From positions 64,908-115,251 of the forward strand of contig NEWT02000028.1 of NCBI GenBank assembly GCA_002869925.2: DNA of 50,344 bases, read 5' to 3'. Origin of the DNA: Nitrospira sp. CG24A. Lineage in GTDB: Bacteria > Nitrospirota > Nitrospiria > Nitrospirales > Nitrospiraceae. The notes below the pieces were generated by a model that was given only the letters and a program-made list of their open reading frames with translations, did no database searches and was not told the origin of the DNA. Position numbers and translations under genes: made by a program. This document shows positions 17,430-25,761 of the stretch, piece by piece (the first letter of the stretch is position 1; every line of letters starts with the position of its first letter).

Positions 17430-17759
17430 CTAACTGTGTGCGGTCGGAGGATGTAACAGCTGGGAGACGAGGAGGGTGGACGGAGGAACCTCGTCTACCC
17501 AGGCATGCAAGCGACTTGAGTGGCAGTCTGACGCACTCATACGAGACGTGACGCAATCCTCCGGCGTCTCTTGCGGCGAGTCGTCCTCGGTATCGGTCGC
17601 CTCTCCAGCGTCACTGAAATCACAGGCCAGCCCACTCTCAGTATCGCCGGTCGAACCGCATACAATCGTGAACGACCATGCGACCTGCCCAGCCGGGAAT
17701 AGGGTGCAGAGAAACAGTGCCAAGACGAATATGGAGCACAATGAGCGGATTCTTACCAC
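17430..17759 (-). CDS. Small exported cysteine-containing protein, unknown
   Basis: About 109 aa and not recognised. I chose a GTG at 17759, which follows AAAGG and puts positively charged RIR in front of a hydrophobic signal (SLCSIFVLALFLCTLFPAG); the frame is open to a GTG at 17831. The mature part is acidic in the middle (SDAGEATDTEDDSPQETPED) and has cysteines in IVCGS, LACDF, EDCVT and SDCHS, then a His-containing tail. It directly precedes the efflux channel gene on the same strand. Small periplasmic metal-binding proteins often lead such operons, so a metal-sensing or chaperone role is possible, but this is inference from position and Cys/His content only. Confidence 0.5.
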   Translation of the reverse strand: MVRIRSLCSIFVLALFLCTLFPAGQVAWSFTIVCGSTGDTESGLACDFSDAGEATDTEDDSPQETPEDCVTSRMSASDCHSSRLHAWVDEVPPSTLLVSQLLHPPTAHS

Positions 17760-18025
17760 AACACCTTTAAGTAAATACGAGGATAAGGAGGTTGTCAACA
17801 GGTTCTTGAATGCGTGCGCGGCTCCCCTCACGATTGTGGTGCAACATTTACACCAATTGCTATAGTACCCTTCTCGGCGCCTCGGTTACAAGAAAAACTG
17901 TGCCCCACATGTTTCATCACAGGTCAACACGAAATCGCTGGACATACGTCCCCGTAGGCTGTTGTAGCAGGTGAGGTGTCCTCTGGTTTTTCGACCTGTC
18001 GATCACACCCTCACGATTCTACGGG

Positions 18026-19384
18026 CTATCGACTGAAGAGCGCGCTGTTCATTATGAGATGCACGGCGATACTTGCGGCATAGCCCAAGGCAATCGCCCA
18101 TATCCATTTCAGGTGGGACGAGAAGGTATAGATCCCCCGGGCCTGGCCCATAAGGGCCACACCCGCAGCCGACCCGATCGACAACAACGACCCGCCGACA
18201 CCGGCTGTCAATGTCACCAACAACCATTGGCCGACGCTCATATCCGGATTCATGCTCAATACCGCAAACATAACGGGAATGTTGTCGATCACCGCCGAGA
18301 GAATCCCAACGAGTATATTCGCAGTCGTGGCTCCCAAATCCTTATAGAAGAAATCAGAGAGTGTGGCCAAATATCCCAGCGCGCCAAGACCGCCGACGCA
18401 GAGCATAATGCCGTAAAAGAACATGAGCGTATCCCATTCCACACGCTTCATGCTGATGAACACATCGAACGGCTTGACCGCAGGCTTGAACAATTCACGG
18501 CGACTCACGCCATTCTCGCCATCAAGCGCGGAGGTCTCTGTCCAGGTTGCCAGCTCCTTGCGCCGGAGAAAATACCCATATGATTTCAGGACACCTAACC
18601 CCGTCATCATCCCGAGAAACGGAGGTATCTCAAGCACATGATGCATGAGCACGGTTCCAGCTATGGTGAGGAGAAACAACATCACAACTACAATGCCGCC
18701 ATGCTTGACCTGCACACGAGCTGTTTTGGCCGACGGCTTTTCGTGCGGAATCGCGATAGAGATCAGGACCGCTGGAACGAGCCAATTGATGAGAGAAGGG
18801 ATGAACAGCGCAAAAAAATCGCCAAACTGCACCACGCCTTTTTGCCAGACCATGAGGGTCGTAATGTCGCCAAAGGGACTAAACGCGCCACCCGCGTTGG
18901 CAGCAACCACCACATTGATGCAAGCCGCGCTGATGAATCGTCTGTTGCCGGCCCCCATAGCCATGACCACAGCTCCCATCACCAGCGCCGTCGTTAGATT
19001 ATCCGCGACAGGAGATATGAAAAAGGCCAACGTGCCGGTCAGCCAAAACACCGCGCGCAAGGATAATCCGAATGACACGAGGCTGCTCTGCAACGCCGTA
19101 AAGATGTTGCGCTCCACCATGGTATTGACGAAGGTCATCGCAGAGAGAAGAAACAGCAGCAACTCTGCGTATTCCAGTAAATTATGGCGCAGGAGTTCAG
19201 CGACGGCATGGGTTTGGTGTTGAGAGGCATAGGCGATGGCCGTCAGGATCCAGATCACACCTGCCGCCACCATGACGGGTTTTGACTTCCGCAGATCGAT
19301 ATTTTCTTCGACAATCACCAACACATACGCGGCCAGAAACACCGCTAAGGCGAGGTAGCCCGTCCAGTGATCCGTAAAGCTCAC
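18026..19384 (-). CDS. nhaD: NhaD-type Na+/H+ antiporter
   Basis: A 452-aa polytopic inner-membrane protein of the ArsB/NhaD ion-transporter superfamily, expected to exchange Na+ (or Li+) for protons. It has roughly 12 helices. Typical NhaD stretches are visible: LLEYAELLLFLLSAMTFVN near 70-88, FISPVADNLTTALVMGAV near 122-139, ANAGGAFSPFGDITTLMVW near 163-181, and LSAVIDNIPVMFAVLSM near 363-379. The Asn/Asp/Thr residues in the paired discontinuous helices (DNLT, GDITT, DNIP) are the expected ion-binding positions. The start is GTG after an AAGGGACGGG ribosome site. It is separated by 266 bp from the upstream end of the metal operon, on the same strand, and seems independent. Confidence 0.9.
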   Translation of the reverse strand: MSFTDHWTGYLALAVFLAAYVLVIVEENIDLRKSKPVMVAAGVIWILTAIAYASQHQTHAVAELLRHNLLEYAELLLFLLSAMTFVNTMVERNIFTALQSSLVSFGLSLRAVFWLTGTLAFFISPVADNLTTALVMGAVVMAMGAGNRRFISAACINVVVAANAGGAFSPFGDITTLMVWQKGVVQFGDFFALFIPSLINWLVPAVLISIAIPHEKPSAKTARVQVKHGGIVVVMLFLLTIAGTVLMHHVLEIPPFLGMMTGLGVLKSYGYFLRRKELATWTETSALDGENGVSRRELFKPAVKPFDVFISMKRVEWDTLMFFYGIMLCVGGLGALGYLATLSDFFYKDLGATTANILVGILSAVIDNIPVMFAVLSMNPDMSVGQWLLVTLTAGVGGSLLSIGSAAGVALMGQARGIYTFSSHLKWIWAIALGYAASIAVHLIMNSALFSR

Positions 19385-19883
19385 TATCCCGTCCCTTTCA
19401 CAATGACACGACCCTGTCCTGTCAGCCGTTTCTGATTTTCCTGCCGATTTAATACCATAGTTTCTCCGTAGTATCCCAACGTTATCGGATTGATTGAATT
19501 GGAGAAGGAGTCTGATGACAGGCCCTCGGCTTCCGAGAGGAGGATCGTTGATCTAAGAGAACGGCTAGAACTTACGAGAAGACTAAAGGATACTGAAAAA
19601 GTCCGCCGGCTTTGTTCTCGCATTGTCCAGAGACTTGCCGTACGCAAAGGTATGCCTTGCCGCTTCGCTCGCTGCGGCATCGCGGAATAGCGTATTGGGC
19701 CTTCGGTGACTTGGCTTTTCGACGATGCAGAGTCAGCGCTGGGATACGTCGCATGATCCTTACCCGACACCAACGCAACGGGGGCCATCACATGGCTCAG
19801 CGCTTCAACGAGAGTACGTGGTGAGATGCCGACACCCCGCGTAGTCTCGCCACCTTGCCCCTCGATCTTCCTCGCTCAGACGG
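19385..19883. other. 499-bp intergenic region with a repeat fragment
   Basis: This lies between the NhaD gene start and the end of the SulP fusion gene. It contains a family A end fragment near 19588. A 66-codon plus-strand frame around 19490-19690 begins with a charged helix-like sequence but then runs into the repeat; I regard it as at most a remnant. The 135-codon minus-strand frame has no family character. Confidence 0.5.
19588..19610 (+). repeat. Family A end fragment
   Basis: AGGATACTGAAAAAGTCCGC, followed by CGGCTTTGTTCTCGC, matches the terminal motif of the repeat elements at 39220-39365 and at the right edge of the window. No matching opposite end is seen, so this appears to be a solo or decayed end. 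Confidence 0.55.
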
Positions 19884-22148
19884 TCAAACCGATTCCGGAG
19901 GTATCGCGTGATACATTCCATCCTCTGCCAGAAACTCGATGTCGCCCGTGACGACATCGTACATCGCGCCGACGATTGCGATCCGCCCCTCCCGGACGAG
20001 ACCGTCGAGCGTCCGGCTCTGCTCGCGCATCTGTTCAACAACCCGTAATACGTTGCGGCGGGCCACGGCATCGACGAACGATTGCTTCTCGGCAGCTGGT
20101 CGTGCTTCGACGGCCCTGCAGGTGGCCGGATCGATCGATTGCTGGATGTCTTTGAGGATGTAGTCGAGGTGCTGGCAACCGGTGGCCTCGGCGGCCGTCC
20201 GGACCTCGCCGATGAGGTTGACGGCTGCTGTGACAGCGCCGCACCGGGTATGTCCCATGACCAAGATCAGTTTTGCCCCGGCCACCGCACAGCCGTACTC
20301 CGCGCTGGCCAGCACCTTCCAGCTCGTAACGTTGCCGGCGATGCGGACGCTGAAGATGTCGCCCATGCCCAAATCGAAGATCAGCTCAGCAGGTGTGCGG
20401 GAATCGATGCAACTGAGCACGACGGCCAAGGGATGTTGCCCCTCGGCCGTGGCGCGGGCCTGGCGGACGAGGTCGCGGGTCAACCGCCGGCCGCTGCGAA
20501 ACCGCGCGTGGCCGCCCTTCAGGATGTGCAAGACCTGCTGCGGCGTGAGTGCATCTTGCAGGTCACGGGTCGAGTAGTCCACATACTGAATCTGGTCGTC
20601 AAATTGATACTCGCTCCGAAACCCAACCAGGCTCACTTCGACGCCGCGGGCCGGCCCCGTTTGTTCCTTAAAATCTCGAATCAGGTCGAGCACGTCCGGG
20701 TCGATGTAGTCCGTATTCTGCGCGTCGAGCAACACATCTCCGCCGCGGGGAACCTCGTTTAACACTTTGGACAGGGCAGCGCGATTCAGGAAACTCACCT
20801 GGTTGGCCAGCTCGATGTGCACCACGTCACCACCCAGGTGCTGCTCCACGAAACGGCGAATCGGCTGGCGCATGTTGCTGTAGAGAATAATGCCTGCGCT
20901 CACCGTCAGTCCGATCAGAACCCCGATCAGCAGATCGGTCACGACGATGGCCACCACCGTCAACGCAAAGGGGGCGAACTGGTATCGTCCCTCACTCCAC
21001 ATCTGCCTCACCAGCGCTGGGCTGGCCAGTTTGACGCCCGTGACCACGAGGATCGCCGCCAGACAGGACAGCGGGATCAAGTTCAGCCATACCGGCAGGA
21101 GCGCGACGCTGACCAGCAGGAAAACGCCGTGGATGACCGCGGCGAGTTTCGTCTTCCCTCCGGCGTTGATATTCACGGAGCTGCGAACGATCACCGATGT
21201 GATCGGCAGTCCGCCGATCAGTCCGGCGGTCATGTTCCCGATCCCCTGAACCAGCAGTTCCCGACTCGCGGGCGAAGTCCGCTGCTGGGGGTCGAGCTTA
21301 TCGACCGCCTCCAGATTCAACAGCGTTTCCAGTGAGGCCACGGTCGCAAGCGTGACGGCGGCGGTGTACAGGGCCGGGTTCGCCCACTGCGAGAAGTCGG
21401 GTAATTGCAGAAACCCGAAGAATCCCGCCAGGCTGTCCGCTACCGGCACTTGCACAAGGTGACTCGGCTCGATGACCCACGCCCCGCCGAGTTGTCGGAA
21501 CCACAGGCTGACTCCGACGCCCAGCAGCACCACAATCAGCGGTGCGGGAACAGGGGAGTGCTTCAACGGCTTCCACTTGCCCCACACGAACAGCACCACG
21601 ATCGACAAGAGGCCGATCGCGGCCGCGCCGGGGTGGATGTCCCCGATCGTTCGGGCCAATTCGGAGAACGTGTTCTCATGGTCCGGTTGTTGGAAGGCCA
21701 GATCCCCTTCCGGGTCGGGGTCGTGGCCGAAGAGGTGGGGGATCTGTTTCAGAATCAGGATCACCCCGATGGCGGCCAGGAGGCCCTTGATGACGCTGGA
21801 TGGGAAGAACGCAGCGAGGAACCCGGCCCGGGCGAGTCCCAGGCCGATCTGGATCAGACCCGCAAGCACCACCGCCAGGAGGAACGCCGGGAACGACCCA
21901 AGTGCCACGATCTGAGCGGCAACGACCGCTGTTAAACCGGCGGCCGGGCCGCTGACGCTGGTGTGCGACCCGCTCAACATCCCCACGAGGATGCCACCAA
22001 CGATCCCGGCCAATACCCCCGAGAGTAATGGCGCACCGGACGCCAGCGCCACCCCTAGACACAAGGGCAGCGCCACGAGAAACACCACCAAGCCGGACGT
22101 GAGGTCCCGCGGCAAGGTAGCAGATGACGGACCGTTCGTCTGCAGCAT
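19884..22148 (-). CDS. SulP-family anion transporter fused to beta-carbonic anhydrase
   Basis: A 754-aa fusion. Residues 10-400 are a SulP membrane domain with about ten or more helices, starting with LTSGLVVFLVALPLCLGVAL. A cytoplasmic STAS domain follows (about 415-510), and then a complete beta-carbonic anhydrase (about 545-754). The anhydrase has zinc ligands Cys580 in CIDSR, with Asp582/Arg584 as catalytic dyad, and His633 and Cys636 in GHTRC. Such fusions are known and are thought to import bicarbonate (or sulfate) and interconvert it with CO2; the combination fits an autotroph supplying HCO3-/CO2 to carbon fixation. I use the ATG at 22148, which begins right before the family's N-terminus; an upstream ATG at 22235 would add 29 residues without a good ribosome site. 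Confidence 0.92.
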   Translation of the reverse strand: MLQTNGPSSATLPRDLTSGLVVFLVALPLCLGVALASGAPLLSGVLAGIVGGILVGMLSGSHTSVSGPAAGLTAVVAAQIVALGSFPAFLLAVVLAGLIQIGLGLARAGFLAAFFPSSVIKGLLAAIGVILILKQIPHLFGHDPDPEGDLAFQQPDHENTFSELARTIGDIHPGAAAIGLLSIVVLFVWGKWKPLKHSPVPAPLIVVLLGVGVSLWFRQLGGAWVIEPSHLVQVPVADSLAGFFGFLQLPDFSQWANPALYTAAVTLATVASLETLLNLEAVDKLDPQQRTSPASRELLVQGIGNMTAGLIGGLPITSVIVRSSVNINAGGKTKLAAVIHGVFLLVSVALLPVWLNLIPLSCLAAILVVTGVKLASPALVRQMWSEGRYQFAPFALTVVAIVVTDLLIGVLIGLTVSAGIILYSNMRQPIRRFVEQHLGGDVVHIELANQVSFLNRAALSKVLNEVPRGGDVLLDAQNTDYIDPDVLDLIRDFKEQTGPARGVEVSLVGFRSEYQFDDQIQYVDYSTRDLQDALTPQQVLHILKGGHARFRSGRRLTRDLVRQARATAEGQHPLAVVLSCIDSRTPAELIFDLGMGDIFSVRIAGNVTSWKVLASAEYGCAVAGAKLILVMGHTRCGAVTAAVNLIGEVRTAAEATGCQHLDYILKDIQQSIDPATCRAVEARPAAEKQSFVDAVARRNVLRVVEQMREQSRTLDGLVREGRIAIVGAMYDVVTGDIEFLAEDGMYHAIPPESV

Positions 22149-22354
22149 GGAGCCACTCTTCTTTTTCGGTCGGTAGGCTACAAAAGGTATTAAACTGTGG
22201 GGCGTGGTCGGCGTTAGGGACGCTTCGACCGACATGCGTCTACGGCGCTGAACCGTGTATTACTGTATTCGCTAGGCATGCACAGGTCTGCATGTCTGCA
22301 ACGAACTTGCTGAAGATGTCACCCTGACCCGAGTTGAACGTACGACCCACGGGT

Positions 22355-23137
22355 TTAGGAAACGTGCGATTCCGGGGTTCGAACAAGACGATGTGCCAGG
22401 AAGCGGAGGATCTCTTCGACTTCTCCCTGATGCTTGATGAAATACCCCGCCCGCGACTTTTCATGCCGGCCCACTCGCACCCCCATGGCAAGCCCTTCTG
22501 ACAGCTCGAAGACATCCTCATCTGTGTCGTCATCGCCGATGAAGAACAGATGCGTCTGCCGCACATGCTTCATGAGAGCCAAGGCGGCTTGCCCTTTTCC
22601 TTGTTGCCCCGGGTACAACACATTCACCGAGGCTTTTCCAAATATGAGACGCGGAGTCGGCGTGAGCTGATCGAGAAGGACGACCAGAGCCCCACGAGCC
22701 TTGATCGGATCATCGGCCCCTCGATAATGGAAGGTGAGGGTATAGCGTTTATTTTCAACTTCAATCCCATAGTGCTTGAGCGGTTGAGCAAAGTCCGTGC
22801 TCACTCGCTTCATCCATTCCGCACAGACTTGTTCAGCCAAGATCAAGGCCGCGGGAGTCGCGCAGGGGCTTTCCAGCCCGTGATTCCCGATCAAATAAGG
22901 AACCGCTCGATCGACCCGCGGCGCAAGATCGGCAAGCGCCCGACCGGAAATCACCGCGCAGGGTGCGCGTGTTCCAAGCTCCTGTAACGGTTTATGCACG
23001 GAAGATGGAATTTTGACAGAGTCTCGATCCGGCGAGATCGGCGCAAGCGTCCCGTCGAAATCGAAGGCGTAGAGGACGGGCTTCTCAGTCAACGCGCACA
23101 GTGCCCGGCGCCCCTCCTCAGAAAGCACATAGGTCAT
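22355..23137 (-). CDS. otsB: Trehalose-6-phosphate phosphatase
   Basis: A 260-aa HAD-superfamily phosphatase converting trehalose-6-phosphate to trehalose, a compatible solute. HAD motif I is DFDGTLAPI at 26-33, containing the nucleophile and acid-base Asp pair; motif II is VISGR near 62; the C-terminal acidic motif GDDDTDEDVF near 200 coordinates Mg2+. Length is normal for OtsB. Its ATG overlaps the stop of the upstream synthase by 4 nt, so the two enzymes are made together. Confidence 0.93.
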   Translation of the reverse strand: MTYVLSEEGRRALCALTEKPVLYAFDFDGTLAPISPDRDSVKIPSSVHKPLQELGTRAPCAVISGRALADLAPRVDRAVPYLIGNHGLESPCATPAALILAEQVCAEWMKRVSTDFAQPLKHYGIEVENKRYTLTFHYRGADDPIKARGALVVLLDQLTPTPRLIFGKASVNVLYPGQQGKGQAALALMKHVRQTHLFFIGDDDTDEDVFELSEGLAMGVRVGRHEKSRAGYFIKHQGEVEEILRFLAHRLVRTPESHVS

Positions 23138-25383
23138 GCCTGACCGCCTGTGGCCGTGCGCGCGTCTCGCGCCCCCGTTTGGCGGGCGATGCGGGCTCGT
23201 TGCCGCATCCGAGCCGCATCCATCAGCATGCGCCCAGCCCAGCGATACACGTTAAATTCCTGCACAATGTCGCGCATACTACGCATGCGAGCCCGTTGTT
23301 CGCTTGGAGACATGGTTAGAGCCACATGCAGAGCAGCCGCGCACTGATCGATGTTGTACGGATTGATGATGAGCGCCTCGGGTAATTCAGTCGCGGCGCC
23401 GGTGAATTGGCTGAGGATCAGCACACCTTGCTCGTCGTCCCGCGCGGCGACGAATTCTTTCGCCACGAGATTCATGCCGTCATGGAGACTGCTGACGATG
23501 CAGAAGTCGACCCCTCGATAATGCGTCGCGATCTCTTGGGGATCGTGGTGTTCGATCCGGAGAGAAATCGGCTGATATCCCTCGCGCCCAAATCGTTGAT
23601 TGATGCGTTCGGCCGACGCACGTACTTGCTGCGTGAGCTGCTGATATTGTTCAATCTTGGAGCGGCTGGGGGCAGCGATTTGGATGAAGGAGAATATGCC
23701 AATCCATTCCGGCTGCAGTTCCAGAAGCCGTTCGACAGCAAGGAACCGCTCGAGAATACCCTTCGTATAATCCATTCGTTCGACGCCGAGGCCGACGCGC
23801 TGTGTGTGTGGGAGTCCGTTGCTCGAACGAATATGCGTCCGACAGGTCGGCACAGGCGGCTGTTCCTTGAGCACCCGACTCGGCCATTCGATTGAAATCG
23901 GGTAATGGTTCACCGCGGTTAACTTGCCGCCGTATGAAATGGTAGAGCTGTCCCAATCGATCTTCGTTTCCAGTGCGCGATCCACCGTTTCGATGAAGTT
24001 GGTGCGATTGAAGCGCGTGTGAAACCCGAGAATGCTGCTTCCCAAGAGTCCTTCGAGAATTTCTCGATGCCACGGACAAATCGCATAGCGCTCGGGATTA
24101 GGCCACGGAATGTGCCAAAACATAATGATCGTGGCATTCGGTAACAGATCTCGCACCATCTTGGGCACCAGCGCAAGGTGGAAATCCTGCACGAGTACAA
24201 CAGGGTTGTCGGTTTTGGCTTCCTCAATAATAGCCAACGCAAATCGCTCATTGATCTCCCGGTACCGTTGCCAGTCGGAGGTTCGGAACACAGGGCGCAC
24301 ATGGGCCAGATGGCAAAGCGGCCAAAGCCCCTCATTGGCAAATCCGTTGTAGTACCCGTCTTCTTCCTCCGGCGACATCCAAATCCGCCTGATCTCATAG
24401 GCGGGATTGTCCGGTGGGACGCGGACATGGCCGCGCGCATCGACGACCTCTCGATCAGCCGTGCCACTGCCGTGGGCAATCCACACGCCCGAGCAAGCAC
24501 GCATGACCGGTTCAAGGGCGGTGACGACGCCGCTGGCCGGAACTTGGACTTCGATATCTTGTCCATTCCAATTGTGGAGGTAGGGCTCGCGATTGGACAC
24601 GATGAGCACTTCGTCCCCGGCAAGATGGTCATGGAGAATGGCTTTCAATGTCGCCGGGGTCCAGCTCATCTGATGTTCATCCCTCAAGCGTTTATCCGCT
24701 TCGAGATCGTGAATGAGGGAACGAAGATCCTGAGCGACCGGCAGGAGATCGGCGCCATGCGGCTGATCGCCGATCAGGGCAGTCAACCCTTTGCCACGGA
24801 GCAGCGCTCGCACGCCTGTCACCCATCCACGCCAGCTCAGGTGCGCAACCAACACGGTCACAAGGGAAATCACCACGCCGATGATGGCAAACAGATAGAA
24901 GAGGTACCACTTCGTGTCGCTGCTTCGACGCTCAGCCCAGCTCATATCTTGGACCAGCATGAGGCGCCCCCATGCGCGGCCATTTCCCTCTATGCCGATC
25001 GCGGAGACATGGACCGTCCCTTGGGTCAGTCCCACGAGAGCGGTCTTCCCGGCTACAAGCGTGGTGGTTCCATCGCACGGGATTGAATCAGGATAGGTCA
25101 ACGTTTTATAGGTCAGCTTACCCTCACGGCTGCAAAACCCAATGGCAAAGAGCCGTTCGTCCTGAATGATTCGGTTAAAATAGTTGTGTAATTTTGTCTT
25201 GGATTCCGCCGCCAGAAGATCTACAAGGGGCGCTTCGACCGTGCGGCCGATGAGTTCCGACCGCATCTCGAGATCCCGCACAAACCATTTCAACGTCAAG
25301 GTATCGACAAGGGGAATGACGGCATAGGCCAAGACGGCTAACACCAAGGCCAGCGGCAGTAGAAATCGAAGCGATAAGCGCAT
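23134..25383 (-). CDS. otsA: Membrane-anchored trehalose-6-phosphate synthase with periplasmic sensor-like module
   Basis: A 749-aa protein. The C-terminal part, from about residue 255, is a GT20 glycosyltransferase joining UDP-glucose (or another NDP-glucose) and glucose-6-phosphate. Markers are VSNREPYLHNW, LVQDFHLALVPKMVRD, IMFWHIPWPNPE, GFHTRFNRTNFIE, GVERMDYTKGILERFLAVE and DGMNLVAKEFVAARDD. Unlike ordinary OtsA (about 450-480 aa), it has an N-terminal extension: TM helix at about 7-28, about 130 residues of periplasmic sequence with two cysteines (GFCSREG and SIPCDG), a second TM helix at about 160-183, then a HAMP-like linker. This is the layout of a sensor kinase input module fused to a metabolic enzyme, suggesting that trehalose synthesis is controlled by an envelope signal. 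otsB overlaps its end. Confidence 0.92.
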   Translation of the reverse strand: MRLSLRFLLPLALVLAVLAYAVIPLVDTLTLKWFVRDLEMRSELIGRTVEAPLVDLLAAESKTKLHNYFNRIIQDERLFAIGFCSREGKLTYKTLTYPDSIPCDGTTTLVAGKTALVGLTQGTVHVSAIGIEGNGRAWGRLMLVQDMSWAERRSSDTKWYLFYLFAIIGVVISLVTVLVAHLSWRGWVTGVRALLRGKGLTALIGDQPHGADLLPVAQDLRSLIHDLEADKRLRDEHQMSWTPATLKAILHDHLAGDEVLIVSNREPYLHNWNGQDIEVQVPASGVVTALEPVMRACSGVWIAHGSGTADREVVDARGHVRVPPDNPAYEIRRIWMSPEEEDGYYNGFANEGLWPLCHLAHVRPVFRTSDWQRYREINERFALAIIEEAKTDNPVVLVQDFHLALVPKMVRDLLPNATIIMFWHIPWPNPERYAICPWHREILEGLLGSSILGFHTRFNRTNFIETVDRALETKIDWDSSTISYGGKLTAVNHYPISIEWPSRVLKEQPPVPTCRTHIRSSNGLPHTQRVGLGVERMDYTKGILERFLAVERLLELQPEWIGIFSFIQIAAPSRSKIEQYQQLTQQVRASAERINQRFGREGYQPISLRIEHHDPQEIATHYRGVDFCIVSSLHDGMNLVAKEFVAARDDEQGVLILSQFTGAATELPEALIINPYNIDQCAAALHVALTMSPSEQRARMRSMRDIVQEFNVYRWAGRMLMDAARMRQRARIARQTGARDARTATGGQA

Positions 25384-25761
25384 AGATCACCTCTCGTGTA
25401 CGTCGATCGATCAGGCGCCCGTGGTATGGCGTCTATCATTACGACCTTATCGGCAATTGTCAAACCCCAGCGCTGGTCGGATTTGGTCTCGTCGCTGCAG
25501 AGACCGGCGCTTTCACCTAGGAGCCTACGCTCTTGCTCACAGAAGGCGTCTCGCTGCGATGTGGACCAAGGGCAAGAAACTCACGAACAGAAGCATAAAC
25601 CAGCGTGGAGGCGAGAACCTGCACAGGGGCAGATGGTACAGCGTCACATATGAAACCGCGTTAACCGAGAGCGTCAGTTGAAGGGACAAAACGGCACACA
25701 ACGAAAACCTTCATGACTCTCCCATTCTTCTCTCACTCTCCCCTATGAGCGTACCCCTCTG
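25384..25761. other. 378-bp intergenic region
   Basis: Upstream of otsA and downstream of the first stress-protein gene. Open frames of about 85 codons on the plus strand show no protein character. I see no repeat of families A or B; it presumably contains the otsAB promoter. Confidence 0.5.

Noticed and set aside
19490-19690. 66-codon plus-strand frame with a helix-like charged start
   Set aside because: It runs into the family A end motif and has no recognisable family; at most a remnant.
19384-19791. 135-codon minus-strand frame
   Set aside because: It covers a repeat fragment, has no ribosome site or domain, and Ser/Arg bias suggests a non-coding frame.
24178-25086. 302-codon plus-strand frame
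   Set aside because: Entirely antisense to otsA, which has clear GT20 motifs on the other strand.
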